The notes beneath the pieces were generated by a model. That model saw only the letters and a list, made by a program, of their open reading frames with translations, did no database searches and was not told where the DNA came from. The position numbers and the translations under genes were made by a program. Positions 11,028-23,952 of a stretch of DNA of 64,000 bases are shown here, piece by piece (positions within the stretch are counted from its first letter, which is position 1; the number at the start of each line of letters is the position of its first letter). Origin of the DNA: Tiliqua scincoides (lineage: Eukaryota; Chordata; Lepidosauria; Squamata; Scincidae); assembly GCF_035046505.1 (NCBI RefSeq), contig NC_089822.1, positions 264,627,024-264,691,023 on the forward strand, written 5' to 3'.

Positions 11028-11365
11028 CAGGGGTGCTCAATAGGTGGATTGCGATCTACCGGTAGATCGCGAGGCAAAATGAGTAGATCGCGGAGCCCTG
11101 TCTCTCCAAACTGTTAATATGTCAGTTTCGTCTAGTGACTAGACGAAACTGACATATTTAGCTGACACTAAACTGACACTGAAACTGACACTTTAGCTGC
11201 TCTTCAGGCATGCAGCAACAAAACTGAGGAAACTGACTAGACTCCAGCAGGGGCTCCATACATTAAAGGGGGTGTCTGTCAGACGCTTCCTTCCCCCCTG
11301 GTAGATCTCCGGGCCTTGCCGGGTTTCAAAGTAGCTCTCGAGCCAAAAAAGTGTGAGCACCCCTG
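11028..11365. mobile_element. hAT-type element with perfect 8-bp target duplication
   Basis: The ends are CAGGGGTGCTCA and TGAGCACCCCTG. The target duplication GGCTAAGG is exact on both sides (11020-11027 and 11366-11373). It is the same family as 6056-6427. An internal palindrome around GTCTAGTGACTAGAC lies at about 11130-11150. Confidence 0.9.
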
Positions 11366-11387
11366 GGCTAAGGGTTTATTATTTATA

Positions 11388-11610
11388 CAGTGTGCCCTCC
11401 TTATCCGTGGGCTCGGAGTCCACAGATTGAATATATGCAGATGTGAGCCCTTGAATAATGAAAACTCAGAGGACACATGCGGTCTCCATGGGCCTTGGAA
11501 GGCTACCAGAGGTGTCCAGAAGGCACTTTTGGTTTTCAGTCACGTCCAGGAGGCCCTGTGAAGCCCTTCTACAGATTTGAATAAATGGATCCCCCACGGA
11601 TAGGGCCCAC
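11388..11610. mobile_element. Tigger-like (pogo/Tc1) short element
   Basis: CAGTGTGCCCTCCTTATCCG at the left is answered by the inverted CCCACGGATAGGGCCCACT at the right. TA dinucleotides flank both ends, as in the pogo/mariner superfamily. It is non-coding. Confidence 0.65.
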
Positions 11611-11794
11611 TACATGTAGCTATTTCAAGCAAGTAACAGCCCAATTCTGTGCATGTCTGCTCAGAAATAAGTCCCACTAGAGTCAACGTGGCTTACTCCC
11701 AGGAAAGTGTGGCTAGGATTGGGCTGTTTGTCCCTTCCCCTTTGGGGGCTGAACTCCTTCGACATAGTGGTCAGTTACATTCTTTTCTCTACAC

Positions 11795-12256
11795 CAGGGG
11801 CGGGCAAACATTTTGGCAGGAGGGCCACATCATCTCTCTGACACTATGTCGGGGGCTGGGGGGGGGAAGAATTAATTTACATTTCAAATTTGAATAAATT
11901 TACATAAGTTTACATAAACGAATACATTAGAGACAGAACTTCTATGAATGAATGAATTTTACTGAGGTTATTGATAATACACATGAGAACTATAATACAG
12001 GCATGTAGAAACACATGAGAACTGTGAAGTGTTTGCCACATGCCTCTTGCACAGTGGAAACATACAGACCAAGCCTTGCTCTAACTTGGTCCGCTGCTCA
12101 CGTCTGGCGGTCACAGCCAGCAGTTGCAGGCCAGTGCAGGCTCCAACAGTCTCCGGCAGACCAGAGGCTCATTGGAGACTAGGGACTCCCTTTGGGCCAG
12201 ATTGGGGGTCCCAGAGGGCTGCAAATGGCCTCCAGGCTAGCGTTTGCACACCCCTG
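11795..12256. mobile_element. hAT-type element
   Basis: CAGGGGCGGGCAAACATTTT at the left is answered by GTTTGCACACCCCTG at the right. The interior is AT-rich with a TTACAT-rich part. The flanking 8-mers are only partly similar. The stretch 12257-12667 that follows shows no recognised feature. Confidence 0.65.
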
Positions 12257-12667
12257 ATCAACACCCTTCCCTTTTTTGCTGGGCAGAAGACCCACCCAAA
12301 AAGGAAGGGTGTAGATAAAAAAAACATAACTGACCACCATGTAAAATGAGTTCAGCCCCCAAAGGGGAAGGGACTTGCTTGCTTGATTTACCCAGCAAGT
12401 AAGTTTTGACTTACACCCTAGTCAAGATGGGCATTCATTGACTGGTGAGGAAGATATCTGTGCAAACACAGTAATATTGATTGTGGGAATGAACATGAGA
12501 TAAAAAGGAAAAAAATAAGAACTAAAGTGTAACGGAAAGGAAATTATTTTAAGTCAATAAATCGCTACTGCTGTTATTTGCAGCAGTGGTTAAGCTATGG
12601 TGGCGAGGATGAAGTGTCAATGAAGAACCTAGGAGTGCCACATCCTAGGGACTGCCAAAGGGCCTTC

Positions 12668-12906
12668 CAGTGGCGTAGCTAGAGGGGGTGCAAAGCACTA
12701 TGTTTTTCAGGAAGCCTCATTGCGGTGTGCAAGCAGCCCCTCTCCTTTGGAGCCATTCTGGGCCGTGAGAGCAAAACGGAGGCATTGCCTCCGTTTTGCT
12801 CTCACGGCCTGGAATGACTCCAAAGGGTGGGGGGGGGCCGCTTGCTCACTGCGATGAAGGTCCTTGCAAAACTTAGTGCTTTGAACCCCCTCTAGCTCAG
12901 CCACTG
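12668..12906. mobile_element. foldback element with long inverted repeat
   Basis: The left half CAGTGGCGTAGCTAGAGGGG is answered inverted at the right by CCCCTCTAGCTCAGCCACTG. The inner arms, with GTGAGAGCAAAACGGAGGCA, also pair around the centre near 12786, so the whole element can fold on itself. Confidence 0.8.
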
Positions 12907-13228
12907 TGGCCTTCAAACCCAGCACTGCCCACCGAGCTGCTGACCTGTGTATTTTAAAATAGAGATGCCACTTTTTAACATAACTCCCAAAAGTGTTGCA
13001 CAAATTCTTAATAAAAACTGTGTTTAAAAAAAAAATGAAGTAACCAATGCTGGCGACAAACAACAGGAAGGTGGGCTTGTCGCATTCTGTGAGGTTCCTG
13101 AAGCACTGATTTAGCTCCTGTGGGAGAGCATGATGCAGTGGGCCTTTGCTGTGATCTAACAGCAGATCACAGCAGATCTAACAGAGGGTTGTTCTTACGT
13201 CCTTAGCATGGTGTTCTTCTTTTTTCAG

Positions 13229-13343
13229 ATTCCAAGGCCTTCAGAGTGCACAGCCGCTGTGTCCCCCGAGGCAGAGAGAGTTCCCTCGAATGCTGAACAG
13301 AGTCAGTTTTGTGATGGGACCAAGCAGGAGAGAGACTCGCAGG
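13229..13343 (+). CDS. SCAN zinc-finger gene 2 (plus strand), middle exon
   Basis: This 115-nt exon is preceded by a strong 3' splice site (TTCTTTTTTCAG) and followed by CAGG|GTAAAA. It starts in phase 0 and ends in phase 1, exactly what the flanking SCAN and finger exons need. It encodes 38 residues rich in Ser, Glu and Pro (PEAERVPSNAEQ). It takes the place of the 127-nt exon in the other two SCAN genes but is 12 nt (four codons) shorter, and keeps even less likeness to KRAB-A. It probably serves only as a linker. Confidence 0.78.
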
Positions 13344-13930
13344 GTAAAATTCATTCGTTCAACATACTTGTGTTATCAGACTGTGGTCTTGTGTCAGTGA
13401 CTGCATGCTCTGCCCTCAAATTCTCTGCAGCCTACAAATCGGAAATGACACTGCCCACGTAACCCTGAGTATTAAGAATGCAAAGCTTACCTTGCCAGGA
13501 TCAGACCAAAGGACCATTAGCTTAGTATTCTAACAGTGGGCAGCCAAAAGCTTACAGGAAGAGGGTAGCCCATCCATGAGGCTGACTAAGGGCCCAATCT
13601 TATATTTACCGGCATCGGTGGTCCTCGGCTGCTGTGGGCTGTCACAAAAGTGCCATAAAGCACTTTTGCGTTGGAAGGGAAGATGCTGGCCAGCATTCAG
13701 CCCAGTGCCAGTTGGTGCTTAGAGCAGCACCAGGAAGGTGACAGTGCAGCACAGCCAGCGGTAAATATTGCCACCAGCTGGCAGCGAGCCTTTTTGGGGC
13801 GGGGGGAGAGTGGAACTGGATGGGGGGTGCATCCGGCCCAGGAAGAGGTGGAAATTGTGGTAGACTCTCCCTCCATAGCCTAACCCCCCTCCTGGGCTGG
13901 GAAACCCCACATGAGCCTCCTTGGTTCTGC

Positions 13931-14655
13931 ACCCATTGACTTATAACCCGTGATGGACTTTGTAGTAGTTATCTACACAGGCGCTGGGCTTTAAGATGCT
14001 TTAGCAGTATTTGGCAATAATGACGCAGGCACACCTGCGTCTGAACAAGAGCAAACTCTTGGCCTTGAGGATACGCTGAGTGTCTTTGCCCAGAGTCTGT
14101 CAACAAAGGATGTTATGAAGAAGTGCATATCTAGGAATGTGTACTGCGGTCAAGCCAGAGCCAGCAGGTTTCTTAGTAGTGCAGACTTCAGCAACCTTCA
14201 ATAATTTTCTCTAGTGTCATCATGTGCTTTTAGAATGAATAAAAGTCTGTGGAAGCTAGCCGGGGAGGCGGACTTCTCTCTCAATCTCATACCGTCCTAC
14301 TTCCGGCTTCGCTCTCCCTGCATCAACTCCCTGAATGTCTGCTGTGTCTCTCTCATTGCTCTGACTTCTTGTTGCTCCAGTTCTAACTTTCAAACCCTCA
14401 GAGTGCTTCTGCCTTTAGCACTTTTCCTCAGGCACCAAGGTTCTAAACCCTGGGTGCTTCCCAAGCAACATTGCATTGCAACAGACTTTTCCTCCAGAAA
14501 TTTGTCCAACCCCCTCTTAAAGGCATCCAGGCAAGATGCTATCACTACTTCCTGTTGCAATGAGTTCCACAGACTAATTACACGCTGGGTAAAGAAATTT
14601 TTTTTTGTCTGCCCTGACTCTCCCAACACTCAACTCTCCCAACACTCCCTTTTGA
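13931..14655 (-). mobile_element. CR1 LINE 3' fragment split by a solo LTR
   Basis: ATAACCCGTGATGGACTT at the left and TTCCTCCAGAAATTTGTCC at the right are adjacent in intact CR1 copies (compare 7441-7480). They are separated here by the LTR at 13961-14483. The CR1 ends in the ACTCTCCCAACACTCAA part, where a short duplication (CTCTCCCAACACTCAA/CC) is seen. Confidence 0.75.
13961..14483 (+). mobile_element. solo LTR (endogenous retrovirus-like)
   Basis: It starts TGTAG and ends CAACA, carries an AATAAA signal near 14238, and is flanked by a 5-bp direct repeat GACTT (13956-13960 and 14484-14488). It is related along its length to the minus-strand LTR at 43846-44354. No internal coding region is present, so it is the remnant left by LTR recombination. 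It lies in the second intron of the plus-strand SCAN gene, in the same direction. Confidence 0.75.
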
Positions 14656-15169
14656 CGCCACCGTTCCTCTTGGCGCTGAGGCTCCATAGAATTGGGCTGT
14701 CCACAGTTACCTCTGGCAGCAGAGTGGCAGGGAGTGCCTGTCTCCATCTACTTTTTTGCCTCCCTCCTCCCACTTCCTGCACTAGGAAAGGAAGCAGATG
14801 GAGCAGAAGAGAAAGTGTGAAGGAGAGGAGAAGTGTCTCCTGATGTTCTTGCCCATCACTCGTCTCCTCCCTACTGCCTCTTCTGCTTCCTCTCCCTTTT
14901 TTTTTTCCAGTCGAAGGGGTGGGAGAAGCAGAGATTGGCACATCACCACATAATGAGAGGCAGAATCAGACATTGGAAGAAAGCTGGAAGAAAATGCTTT
15001 TTCCTTTTGTTTTCAGCCTGTTAATAAGCTCCAAATGACTAATAGAGGCATGTGGAGACAAATGAGCACCAGAGAATCCACATAGGAAAAATGTGTTTAA
15101 TCATGTGGGCTAGCGGTTTCCCTGGATTTATTTGCAAATAATAATAATTTTCTCTTTTTGTTCCTGTAA

Positions 15170-16105
<936 letters not shown>

Positions 16106-16256
16106 TTTGTCACAAAATATCTAAAAATTGTATAATATTTTATTTTTGAATGATTGTTTCGAGTCCTCCAATAATTTGGCTATTTCATGATTTTCTGGAT
16201 TTTCTTTCCTTTTGTATGATTTTGATAATTTATTTAAAATTCTTATTTATCATTGT

Positions 16257-16262
16257 AATAAA
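16257..16262 (+). promoter_or_regulatory. polyadenylation signal AATAAA
   Basis: AATAAA, overlapped by a second AAATAAA, lies 151 bp after the stop of the plus-strand SCAN gene in AT-rich sequence and before the next LINE. It is the likely 3' end signal. Confidence 0.6.
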
Positions 16263-16312
16263 ATAAATCAAGAAGAAATCAGGAAGAAATGGTCTTTTCC
16301 TTTCTCCATCTT

Positions 16313-17741
16313 ACATAAGAACATAAGAACATAAGAACAGCCCCACTGGATCAGGCCATAGGCCCATCTAGTCCAGCTTCCTGTATCTCACAGCGGCCCA
16401 CCAAATGCCCCAGGGAGCACACCAGATAACAAGAGACCTCATCCTGGTGCCCTCCCCTACATCTGGCATTCTGACTTAACCCATTTCTAAAATCAGGAGG
16501 TGGCGCATACACATCATGGCTTGTACCCCATAATGGATTTTTCCTCCAGAAACTTGTCCAATCCCCTTTTAAAGGCGTCTAGGCTAGACGCCAGCACCAC
16601 ATCCTGTGGCAAGGAGTTCCACAGACCGACCACACGCTGAGTAAAGAAATATTTTCTTTTGTCTGTCCTAACCCGCCCAACACTCAATTTTAGTGGATGT
16701 CCCCTGGTTCTGGTATTATGTGAGAGTGTAAAGAGCATCTCCCTATCCACTCTGTCCATCCCCTGCATAATTTTGTATGTCTCAATCATGTCCCCCCTTA
16801 AGTGTCTCAATCATGTCCCCCCTCAAGCGTCTCTTTTCTAGGCTGAAGAGGCCCAAACGCCGTAGCCTTTCCTCATAAGGAAGGTGCCCCCGCCCCGTAA
16901 TCATCTTAGTCGCTCTCTTTTGCACCTTTTCCATTTCCACTATGTCTTTTTTGAGATGCGGCGACCAGAACTGGACACAATACTCCAGGTGTGGCCTTAC
17001 CATAGATTTGTACAACGGCATTATAATACTAGCCGTTTTGTTCTCAATACCCTTCCTAATGATCCCAAGCATAGAATTGGCCTTCTTCACTGCCGCCGCA
17101 CATTAGGTTGACACTTTCATCGACCTGTCCACCACCACCCCAAGATCTCTCTCCTGATCTGTCACAGACAGCTCAGAACCCATCAGCCTATATCTAAAGT
17201 TTTGATTTTTTGCCCCAATGTGCATGACTTTACACTTACTGACATTGAAGCGCATCAGCCATTTTGCTACCCATTCTGCCAGTCTGGAGAGATCCTTCTG
17301 GAGCTCCTCACAATCACTTCTGGTCTTTACCACTCGGAAAAGTTTGGTGTCGTCTGCAAACTTAGCCACTTCACTGCTCAACCCTGTCTCCAGGTCATTT
17401 ATGAAGAGGTTGAAAAGCACTGGTCCCAGGACAGATCCTTGGGGCACACCGCTTTTCACCTCTCTCCATTGTGAAAATTGCCCATTGACACCCACTCTCT
17501 GCTTCCTGGCCTCCAACCAGTTCTCAGTCCACGAGAGGACCTGTCCTCTAATTCCCTGATTGTATTTTTCAGTAGCCTTTGGTGAGGGACCGTGTCAAAC
17601 GCCTTCTGAAAGTCCAGATATATAATGTCCATGGGTTCTCCCGCATCCACATGCCTGTTGACCTTTTCAAAGAATTCTATAAGTTTCGTGAGGCAAGACT
17701 TACCCTTACAGAAGCCATGCTGACTCCCTCAGCAAGGCCTG
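16313..17741 (-). mobile_element. CR1 LINE, 5'-truncated, 1.4 kb
   Basis: The minus strand runs from the middle of the ORF2 reverse transcriptase (the YLDFQKAFDTVPHQRLL and GVPQGSVLGPVLFNLFIN motifs, then KFADDTKLF) to the 3' end. The frame is broken in several places, so it is inactive. A tandem slip repeats GTCTCAATCATGTCCCCCCT at 16782-16826. CATCTT on both flanks is a possible short target duplication. Confidence 0.88.
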
Positions 17742-18417
17742 TTCATCTTCAACATGCAAATGAAGTTGCTTGTTCTTAGTTGCCCTTGTGTTCTATATGG
17801 CAATGTTTCGTACAGTTGTCTAATTACAGAAGTTCAATTCCACCATCTTTTAGTGGTTAAAATGCCAGTTGTTAACAGCTACATTTACAAGATGTTTTAA
17901 AAGCACCCCCCCCCCCAAAATAGAAGAGAACCAAACAGGAGCAGTGATTTAATGGAGGGGGCACCCCCCCATTGCGCCCCTTGTCATGGGAAGTCCTGAA
18001 GTGTTCGAGGGTTGGGGCTGCCACATGCAGCCTCCCCAGCCCTCTGAAGGCCTTCTGAGGCCTCTGGAGGACCTTGAAACGTCACTTCTGGTTTTTCACA
18101 TAAGGTCTCTCCGGCCCTCAGAACACTACAGGGCAGAGAAGCAGCAAACGCGTGCAGCCCTCAAGTTGGCATGACTGGGGTGCCAGTGCCACCCCTGCAG
18201 CAATGCAGCTGGGGGCACATGCACCTGCTGACCCCCCCCCCCCCCCCCGGGACACCAGTGGCTCAGGGTGAGGAAGACATTTCTTGCCATTGGGAGCACT
18301 TTCTGAGAGAGCCAAAGGCTAGTGCTCATTTGAGGGGCCTCCTGCAAGAAGGGCACCGTGGAACCATGGTGGCTGCAAGACTGTCAATGCATCCACTCCA
18401 AAACTGTGAGAACCACT
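17742..18417. other. spacer, GC-rich, with a hAT-like right end
   Basis: It contains C-runs at about 17908 and 18231-18248. The AAAACTGTGAGAACCACTT at 18400-18418 resembles a hAT right end, with no left partner seen. There is no gene. Confidence 0.4.
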
Positions 18418-18755
18418 TAAGAACATAAGAAGAGCCCCGCTGGATCAGGCCAAAGGCCCATCTAGTCCAGCTTCCTGTATCTCACAGTGGCCTACCAAAT
18501 GCTTCAGGGAGCACACAAGACAACAGACACAACCTGTGTCCCAGTGCCCTCCCCTGCATCTGGCAATCAGAGGCAGCCTGCCTCTAAAACCAAGAGCTTG
18601 CACATACCTACTATGACTTGTAACCCATAATGAACTTTTCCTCCAGAAATCCGTCCAATTCCCTCTTAAAGGCATCCAGGCAAGATGCCATCACTACTTC
18701 CTGTGGCAAGGAGTTCCACAGACTAATTACATGCCAGGTAAATAAATTCTGCAGA
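18418..18755 (-). mobile_element. CR1 LINE 3' end
   Basis: It opens with AAGAACATAAGAAGAGCCCC on the plus strand and covers the 3' UTR and last ORF2 codons in reverse, with the usual CR1 order. It is truncated at the 5' side near AATTACATGCCAGG. The stretch 18756-19569 after it shows no recognised feature. Confidence 0.85.
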
Positions 18756-19569
18756 ATTATAGGCTTGCTTCAGATGTGCTGGAGGTGGGGATTGGCTGGT
18801 CCAGATACTCCTAGATTGTGAGGTTCAGGACTTTTCTTCTGAGTGCTCAACATGGCTACCTACAAATTTTGGGAGGTGGGGGTGGGGATGCACTGAATTT
18901 TTTCCAGTGCTCTGCTTTGACAGCAGGCAGATATCCCCTCTTGGGCTGGCTGCACCACTGACTTTCATGGCGAGGGCAGCTCTGCCCACAGCTTCTGGGA
19001 GCTGCAGCTGCTTCCTGTGCAGATTTGAGAGGGTGTGAAATCTGGACGGAGGTGAGTGCACCTCAGAGGGGTGAAGGGGAGGCCCCGGCAGGGACTGCAA
19101 GCCCCAGGCACCTGCATATAGTCAGGGAAGTGGAGCCAACAGTGACGGGCGGAAGGAGGAGGAAGATGCCTTCCATTGCCTTTCCTCCTCACTCCCAGCC
19201 AGGGCTGGCCCAGGACCTCCTGGGGCCTGAGGGAGTAGGCCAGGCAAGAGCTTAAGAACAGCCTTACCATAATTTTTTGAGCTGAAACTGGGATCAACTG
19301 GAGTATCACCAGGCATGGGACAAACGGAAAGGGTTAAATCTCCCTGTACTGTGATCCTGGTTCTCCCTTCTGGACTCAGCTCGTGAAAGCGTCTCTCCCC
19401 AAATTACGTCTTATTCACTGGAAACAGACATCTCTACATACCAGCAATCGGACAGGGATCTACGACATGTTTGGAGAATGTAAGAATTTTCACTCATTCC
19501 TTATAGTACAGCAATGAATCCAGCCAGAGGAAGAACCATATAAATGCATAGGCTTCTCTTAAGCCTTCA

Positions 19570-19741
19570 GGGCCCAATCTTAACCAACTTTCCAGCACCA
19601 ATGCAGCTCTGAAGTAATGAAGAACCATTCTCTTACCTAGAGGAGGCCTCTGTGACTCCCCCACCACCCCAGCACAGGATGCAAGCGTAAGCCCCACTGG
19701 CATGGCTGCATCAGCGCTGGAAAGTTGGATAGGATTGGGCC
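19570..19741. mobile_element. MITE with GGGCCCAATC ends
   Basis: GGGCCCAATCTTAACCAAC at the left is inverted at the right as AAAGTTGGATAGGATTGGGC. Same family as 3601-3797. Confidence 0.75.
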
Positions 19742-19854
19742 TTAAGACGCATGAAAAGAGTTTGAAGAGCTGAGTCACATGTAAGAGGAGGAATAGGGAT
19801 AGGGAAATGCAGGGAAGGAAGGGAGACCTTGGAGGAAAAAGCAGCTGAAAGAAG

Positions 19855-20250
19855 AGATTCAAGCAAAAAAAGGGCTCAGCCTAGCCAAGGAGATGGGAGG
19901 AACTGGACCAAGCATCTGGACCAAGCAGCAAGCGATAGGAGGGGGCACACCTGGTTTCCATAGACCCCTGAGCTTTGGCCAGCCCCAGGGCAAGCCCTCA
20001 CGCCAGCTCTTCCCTGCAGGTGGGAGGACCCTGCAGCCCAATGTCCTGGTCTGCTCCTGCAGTGACAGGTGTGCTTGGCCCTGCGACAAGGGGCAGGGGC
20101 AGAGACTTGCCTGCTTGCTCACCCATTGAGAAGCTTTGTTGGTCTCTCTTCTGCAGAATAAACTTGGAAGTGTTCCAATCAAAAGCTGTGGCGTTTTTTG
20201 ATTTTGCCACACCAGGGATGAACCAAAGTCCCTTAGGGGCTATAGCCAGT
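19855..20250 (+). repeat. LTR-like interspersed repeat
   Basis: The segment CCCCTGAGCTTTGGCCAG...TTCCCTGCAGGTGGGAGG recurs inverted at about 42120-42250. The following CTTCTGCAGAATAAACTTGG...GGGATGAACC part recurs inverted at 10862-11012. A recurring unit with an AATAAA signal near its 3' end suggests a solo LTR, but the termini were not fixed. Confidence 0.42.
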
Positions 20251-21828
20251 GAGCTAACAAAAGGCCGTAATGTGGCCTGGAATGTGACTGGGGGATGACA
20301 AGCAGCATTGGTTGATCCCCTTGGTGGGACAGTCATCACGTGCGAAACAGCTGTGACTGGACCAGCCCTCTGACTGGGGTAGAATACCAGGTCTTAGCTG
20401 CAGAAAGAAAAAAAACAAAAACAGTTGTACTGAGTTCCACAATGGAATCCTGCCGGATCAGACTAAGCCTGCATCCTGTTTCCTATAGCACCCAGCCAGA
20501 TGCCTTCAAGAAGCCCTCAGAGTCAGCCTGAATAGTCCTTTCCTATTTGTTCCCCCAGCACCACCTTCTGCCATCTTCATCTGTGCCTCTTCTTGAAAAG
20601 AAACAGATATGAAGGAGTATCTAAGTGTCTTCAAGCACAGACAGGGTGCCTTTCTCTCCAGAAGCAACCGTAGCCTGTTCCTGGCCTACACAGAACTAAG
20701 GAGCAAAGCCGGGCAAAGTGGCACAGACAAAAAGCATGACGTACAGTCTGTGCCTTTTTTGGAACCTTCCAAATGATAGTGATACTCCTCTACTACCTCT
20801 ACGTGTAGCCATGTATACCATTCGTGTTCACCAACACGCAACACACAGGAAGAGGCCAACTCTAACCCATAAGCAGGGCTCAAAAGCAATCACCCCCTCC
20901 CCACTGTTGGCCCCCTAGTAATTGATATTCAGAGGTACACTGCCCCTGAACCTGGAGTTTCAATTTACCTATCAGTGTGTATTAGTCATACTAGATCTCT
21001 CCTACATGAATTCACTAAATTCACTCTTAAAAGCCCCTTATGTCCATGGTTATCACTGCACTGCCTGGTACTGAATTCTAAGAACAAATCATGCGAGTAC
21101 CTGGTAATATGCTGTTTCTGGGGCAAAGTTATCAACAGAATTAATACAATTCTGTAATTGTATTACAAACACCCTTGATAGTCACTGTTATTTTGAACTA
21201 TTTACCTGTGTTTTGGAGGCTAACTGCAGGCCAGCGAAAATGGACTGTCTGCACCCTGACAATGGTAAAAAGACCAATAATGAAAAATTGGATAGATAAG
21301 TGCCCTCTTTCCATCATTCAGTGGACTAAAGGCCTTTTGACCCTATTGACTTTCGAGTGAATGGCCTATCGACATCGACTTTAGTTTGATCTAAATATCT
21401 AAATTGTAATAGTTTTAGTTTGTTAACAAACCAATTAAAAAATAATATAAACTCCAAAAAACGTTCAAACTTTTTTGTATTCTCTTTTTTGTCGCTGTTG
21501 GTTCTTCATAAAATGAAAAATGGTTATTTAAACACACAAATCATATACGGTAAAGTTTATTTCTTCTGCTATGGCTCTACTTCCAAACAATTGCATTGGA
21601 CAATTCTACCTCCTCTTGCAATGGGAGAGAGCAAATGAATTCTCTTTAACCACACCACTCTTAAGTGGAGAGTGGTTTCCACACCAAACACACGCCCTTC
21701 TCTACTTCAAACATGAAAATATTTATTGGGGGTGAATAAACACAAACATTTGAGAAAACAAGTTGATTAACTATACCAGCATTTCTTAAACTGTACATAA
21801 AACAACAGTTCAAGATGTTATGAACTGA
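20251..21828. other. spacer with worn CR1-like piece, otherwise featureless
   Basis: At about 20440-20560 a weak CR1 3' UTR resemblance is seen (ATGGAATCCTGCCGGATCAG). The AT-rich rest has no domain-bearing open frame and no clear repeat. Confidence 0.4.
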
Positions 21829-22144
21829 ACAGCAAGACCTTGAAGCAGCTGACAAGCCGAGCCAAGTTATTCCATCTGCTTTGGCTGCCCTCCATGTGAG
21901 AGATGAAGGAGCTGCTTGTCAGCCTGTGTGGGATGCACTGAGGCCAGAAGAGAGATCAGACCAGGAAGATCCAACTGAAATGTTGTGTGGTTCTTGAAAG
22001 AGAGAACCATTTATGATTGTAAAAATCCCCTTGAGGGATTTAGAAACACCTACCTATGTAAACCGCCTTGAATAAAATCAGAGGAGTAATCCAATGACCA
22101 GAAAGGCGGTATATAAATACCTAGTTAGTTAGTTAGTTAGTTAT
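21829..22144 (+). mobile_element. tRNA-type SINE body with TTAG tail
   Basis: It matches the minus-strand SINE at 33655-34079 over GACCTTGAAGCAGCTGACAA...TATGTAAACCGCCTTGAATA, then has GGCGGTATATAAATACC and a (TTAG)n tail at 22124-22143. The tRNA-like head is missing here. Confidence 0.75.
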
Positions 22145-22798
22145 GGATCAGGGCCAGTAGCTTGTGCGAGGAGTTAGCTTGGTCACCCCCTTAGTTCTGT
22201 GCTTCTCTTCCTACAAAATCTTATCTGCAGGAGACTGCAATACCATAACTAACCCATGATTGCCCAATCAAGATGTTTCCAAAACTTCTCAGTTATCTGA
22301 GATCTCTTCTAGCAGAGACAATTCCACAAAAGGTCATTTCGAGAGCTATTTCCTGAAAGTCACTGACGTCTGTTGATGGATGTGCACGTAAAAACTGATT
22401 TAGCAGAGACCCTGCAAGTTGGGCAGAAGTATTTTGTTCTGCACAGAGACCACTTCCCACAGACACTGCTAGAGAGAAATGGCCACTCATACAGCTTTGC
22501 GCTGTTACAAATCTTAGAAAAGTTGTTTTTTAATCCAAGAAAAGGCCAAAAGATTTTAGCACTATAAGTTGTTACAAAATATGGGGTTTCAGCAAAGTGG
22601 ATTCTCATGTCATTTGTCAAGTGGATTTTCCATGTTCTCTAAATGCCTGATCATTCTGACTACCTTCTCCTACAATATCCTTTTCTTGACACACAGAGGT
22701 CACCTGGCAGCTGGATAACGTGAGTTAATTCCAGTCTTTTGGTTCTTGTCTCTGCCCCTGCATCTTCCAATGTGTACAGGTGCTTTTGCACATGAATA

Positions 22799-22820
22799 AC
22801 ACACACACACACACACACAG
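22799..22820. repeat. (CA)n microsatellite
   Basis: About eleven CA units. Flanking 22145-23095 is otherwise unremarkable. Confidence 0.9.
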
Positions 22821-23095
22821 AGGGACCGTGAATCCCAGAATCTTGTCTGCCTGTGTGATTGACCAAATGTGCTGCATTTCATCAGTGGTGGTTCATGTTC
22901 ACCAGCCATTACAGGGGAAAACACAAAAACCAAGAACAGGTGGAAGAAAATGTAAACAGCAGCATACTGCACACAGGACATTTCCAAAATCAAAATTCTC
23001 CATGTTAATTTGGAAGGAAGATGGATTTGATCCCACAGAATTGTGGAAGGGAGCAGGGGAAATACATCCCCCCCCCGTTTATAATAGTGACTCTA

Positions 23096-23181
23096 AGGCC
23101 ACAATCCTATCCACACTTACCTGGGAGTAAGCTCCATTGACTATAGTGGGACTTACTTCCCAGTAGATATGCATAGGATTG
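23096..23181. repeat. short palindromic interspersed repeat
   Basis: CAATCCTATCCACACTTACC at the left is answered by the inverted TAGATATGCATAGGATTG at the right. Same family as 6687-6780. Confidence 0.65.
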
Positions 23182-23357
23182 GGTAAGTAGCATCCTCAAA
23201 TCCAGTCCGTGGATTACTCCATCTGCTTCTCCTGCTTGGTTGACAAGGGGAAATCATATAACCAGGCACCTGTAACAACAGACAGCTATTAGGGGTGGGA
23301 TGCCATGGAGCTTTGGCCAACCATCCCTTATGCCCTCTTCTGGGGCTCTTACTAAGG

Positions 23358-23834
23358 CAGTGGTTCTCAAACTCTCTGGGAGAGTTTGAGCCACAATAAG
23401 TCTTTGCGGGGGGTGGGGGGGAGACAGCGATGTGATCCCCAGGATCGCGTCACTGGGGAGCGGGTGCAGGCAATGGCATTTACTTACCAGTCCCTGCAGC
23501 AGCCTCCTGGGGGTGCCGGGAGCCCTGTGCAACCATCTGCAGGGCTCCCCAGCCTCCAGAAAGTGAAAGCAGAGCGATTGCGTCCCGCCTTTGCAAAACC
23601 AGAAGTGGAGCGTGACCGCTCTGCTTTCACTTTTAGAAGGCTGGGGAGCAGACGGTTGCGCAGGGCTCCTCGCACTCCCGGAAGGCTTCAGCAGGGACTG
23701 GTAAGCAAATGCCAGTCCCTGTGCCCCCCCTTAGCGACACGATCCTGGTGACCGCATCGCTGCCTCCTCCCTGCCCCCACCACTTAAGATGCATCAGACT
23801 GGAGCGTCATGATGCCCTAATTTGAGAAGCCCTG
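23358..23834. mobile_element. hAT-type element with GC-rich inner foldback
   Basis: The ends are CAGTGGTTCTCAAACTC and TTTGAGAAGCCCTG. Flanks TACTAAGG and GACTAAGG form a 7-of-8 target duplication. A GC-rich core (about 23485-23735) holds inverted arms sharing CCAGTCCCTG, GGGCTCC and CAGAGCG words. Confidence 0.8.
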
Positions 23835-23952
23835 GACTAAGGGGATCCCACAGTTGAGACCAGGGAATCCCAGTTGGAATTATAAATGTTTGTGACTGTG
23901 CCAAAGCAGGGCAAACGTGCCACAACCTTCCACCCAGTTCCAGTCAGATCAA

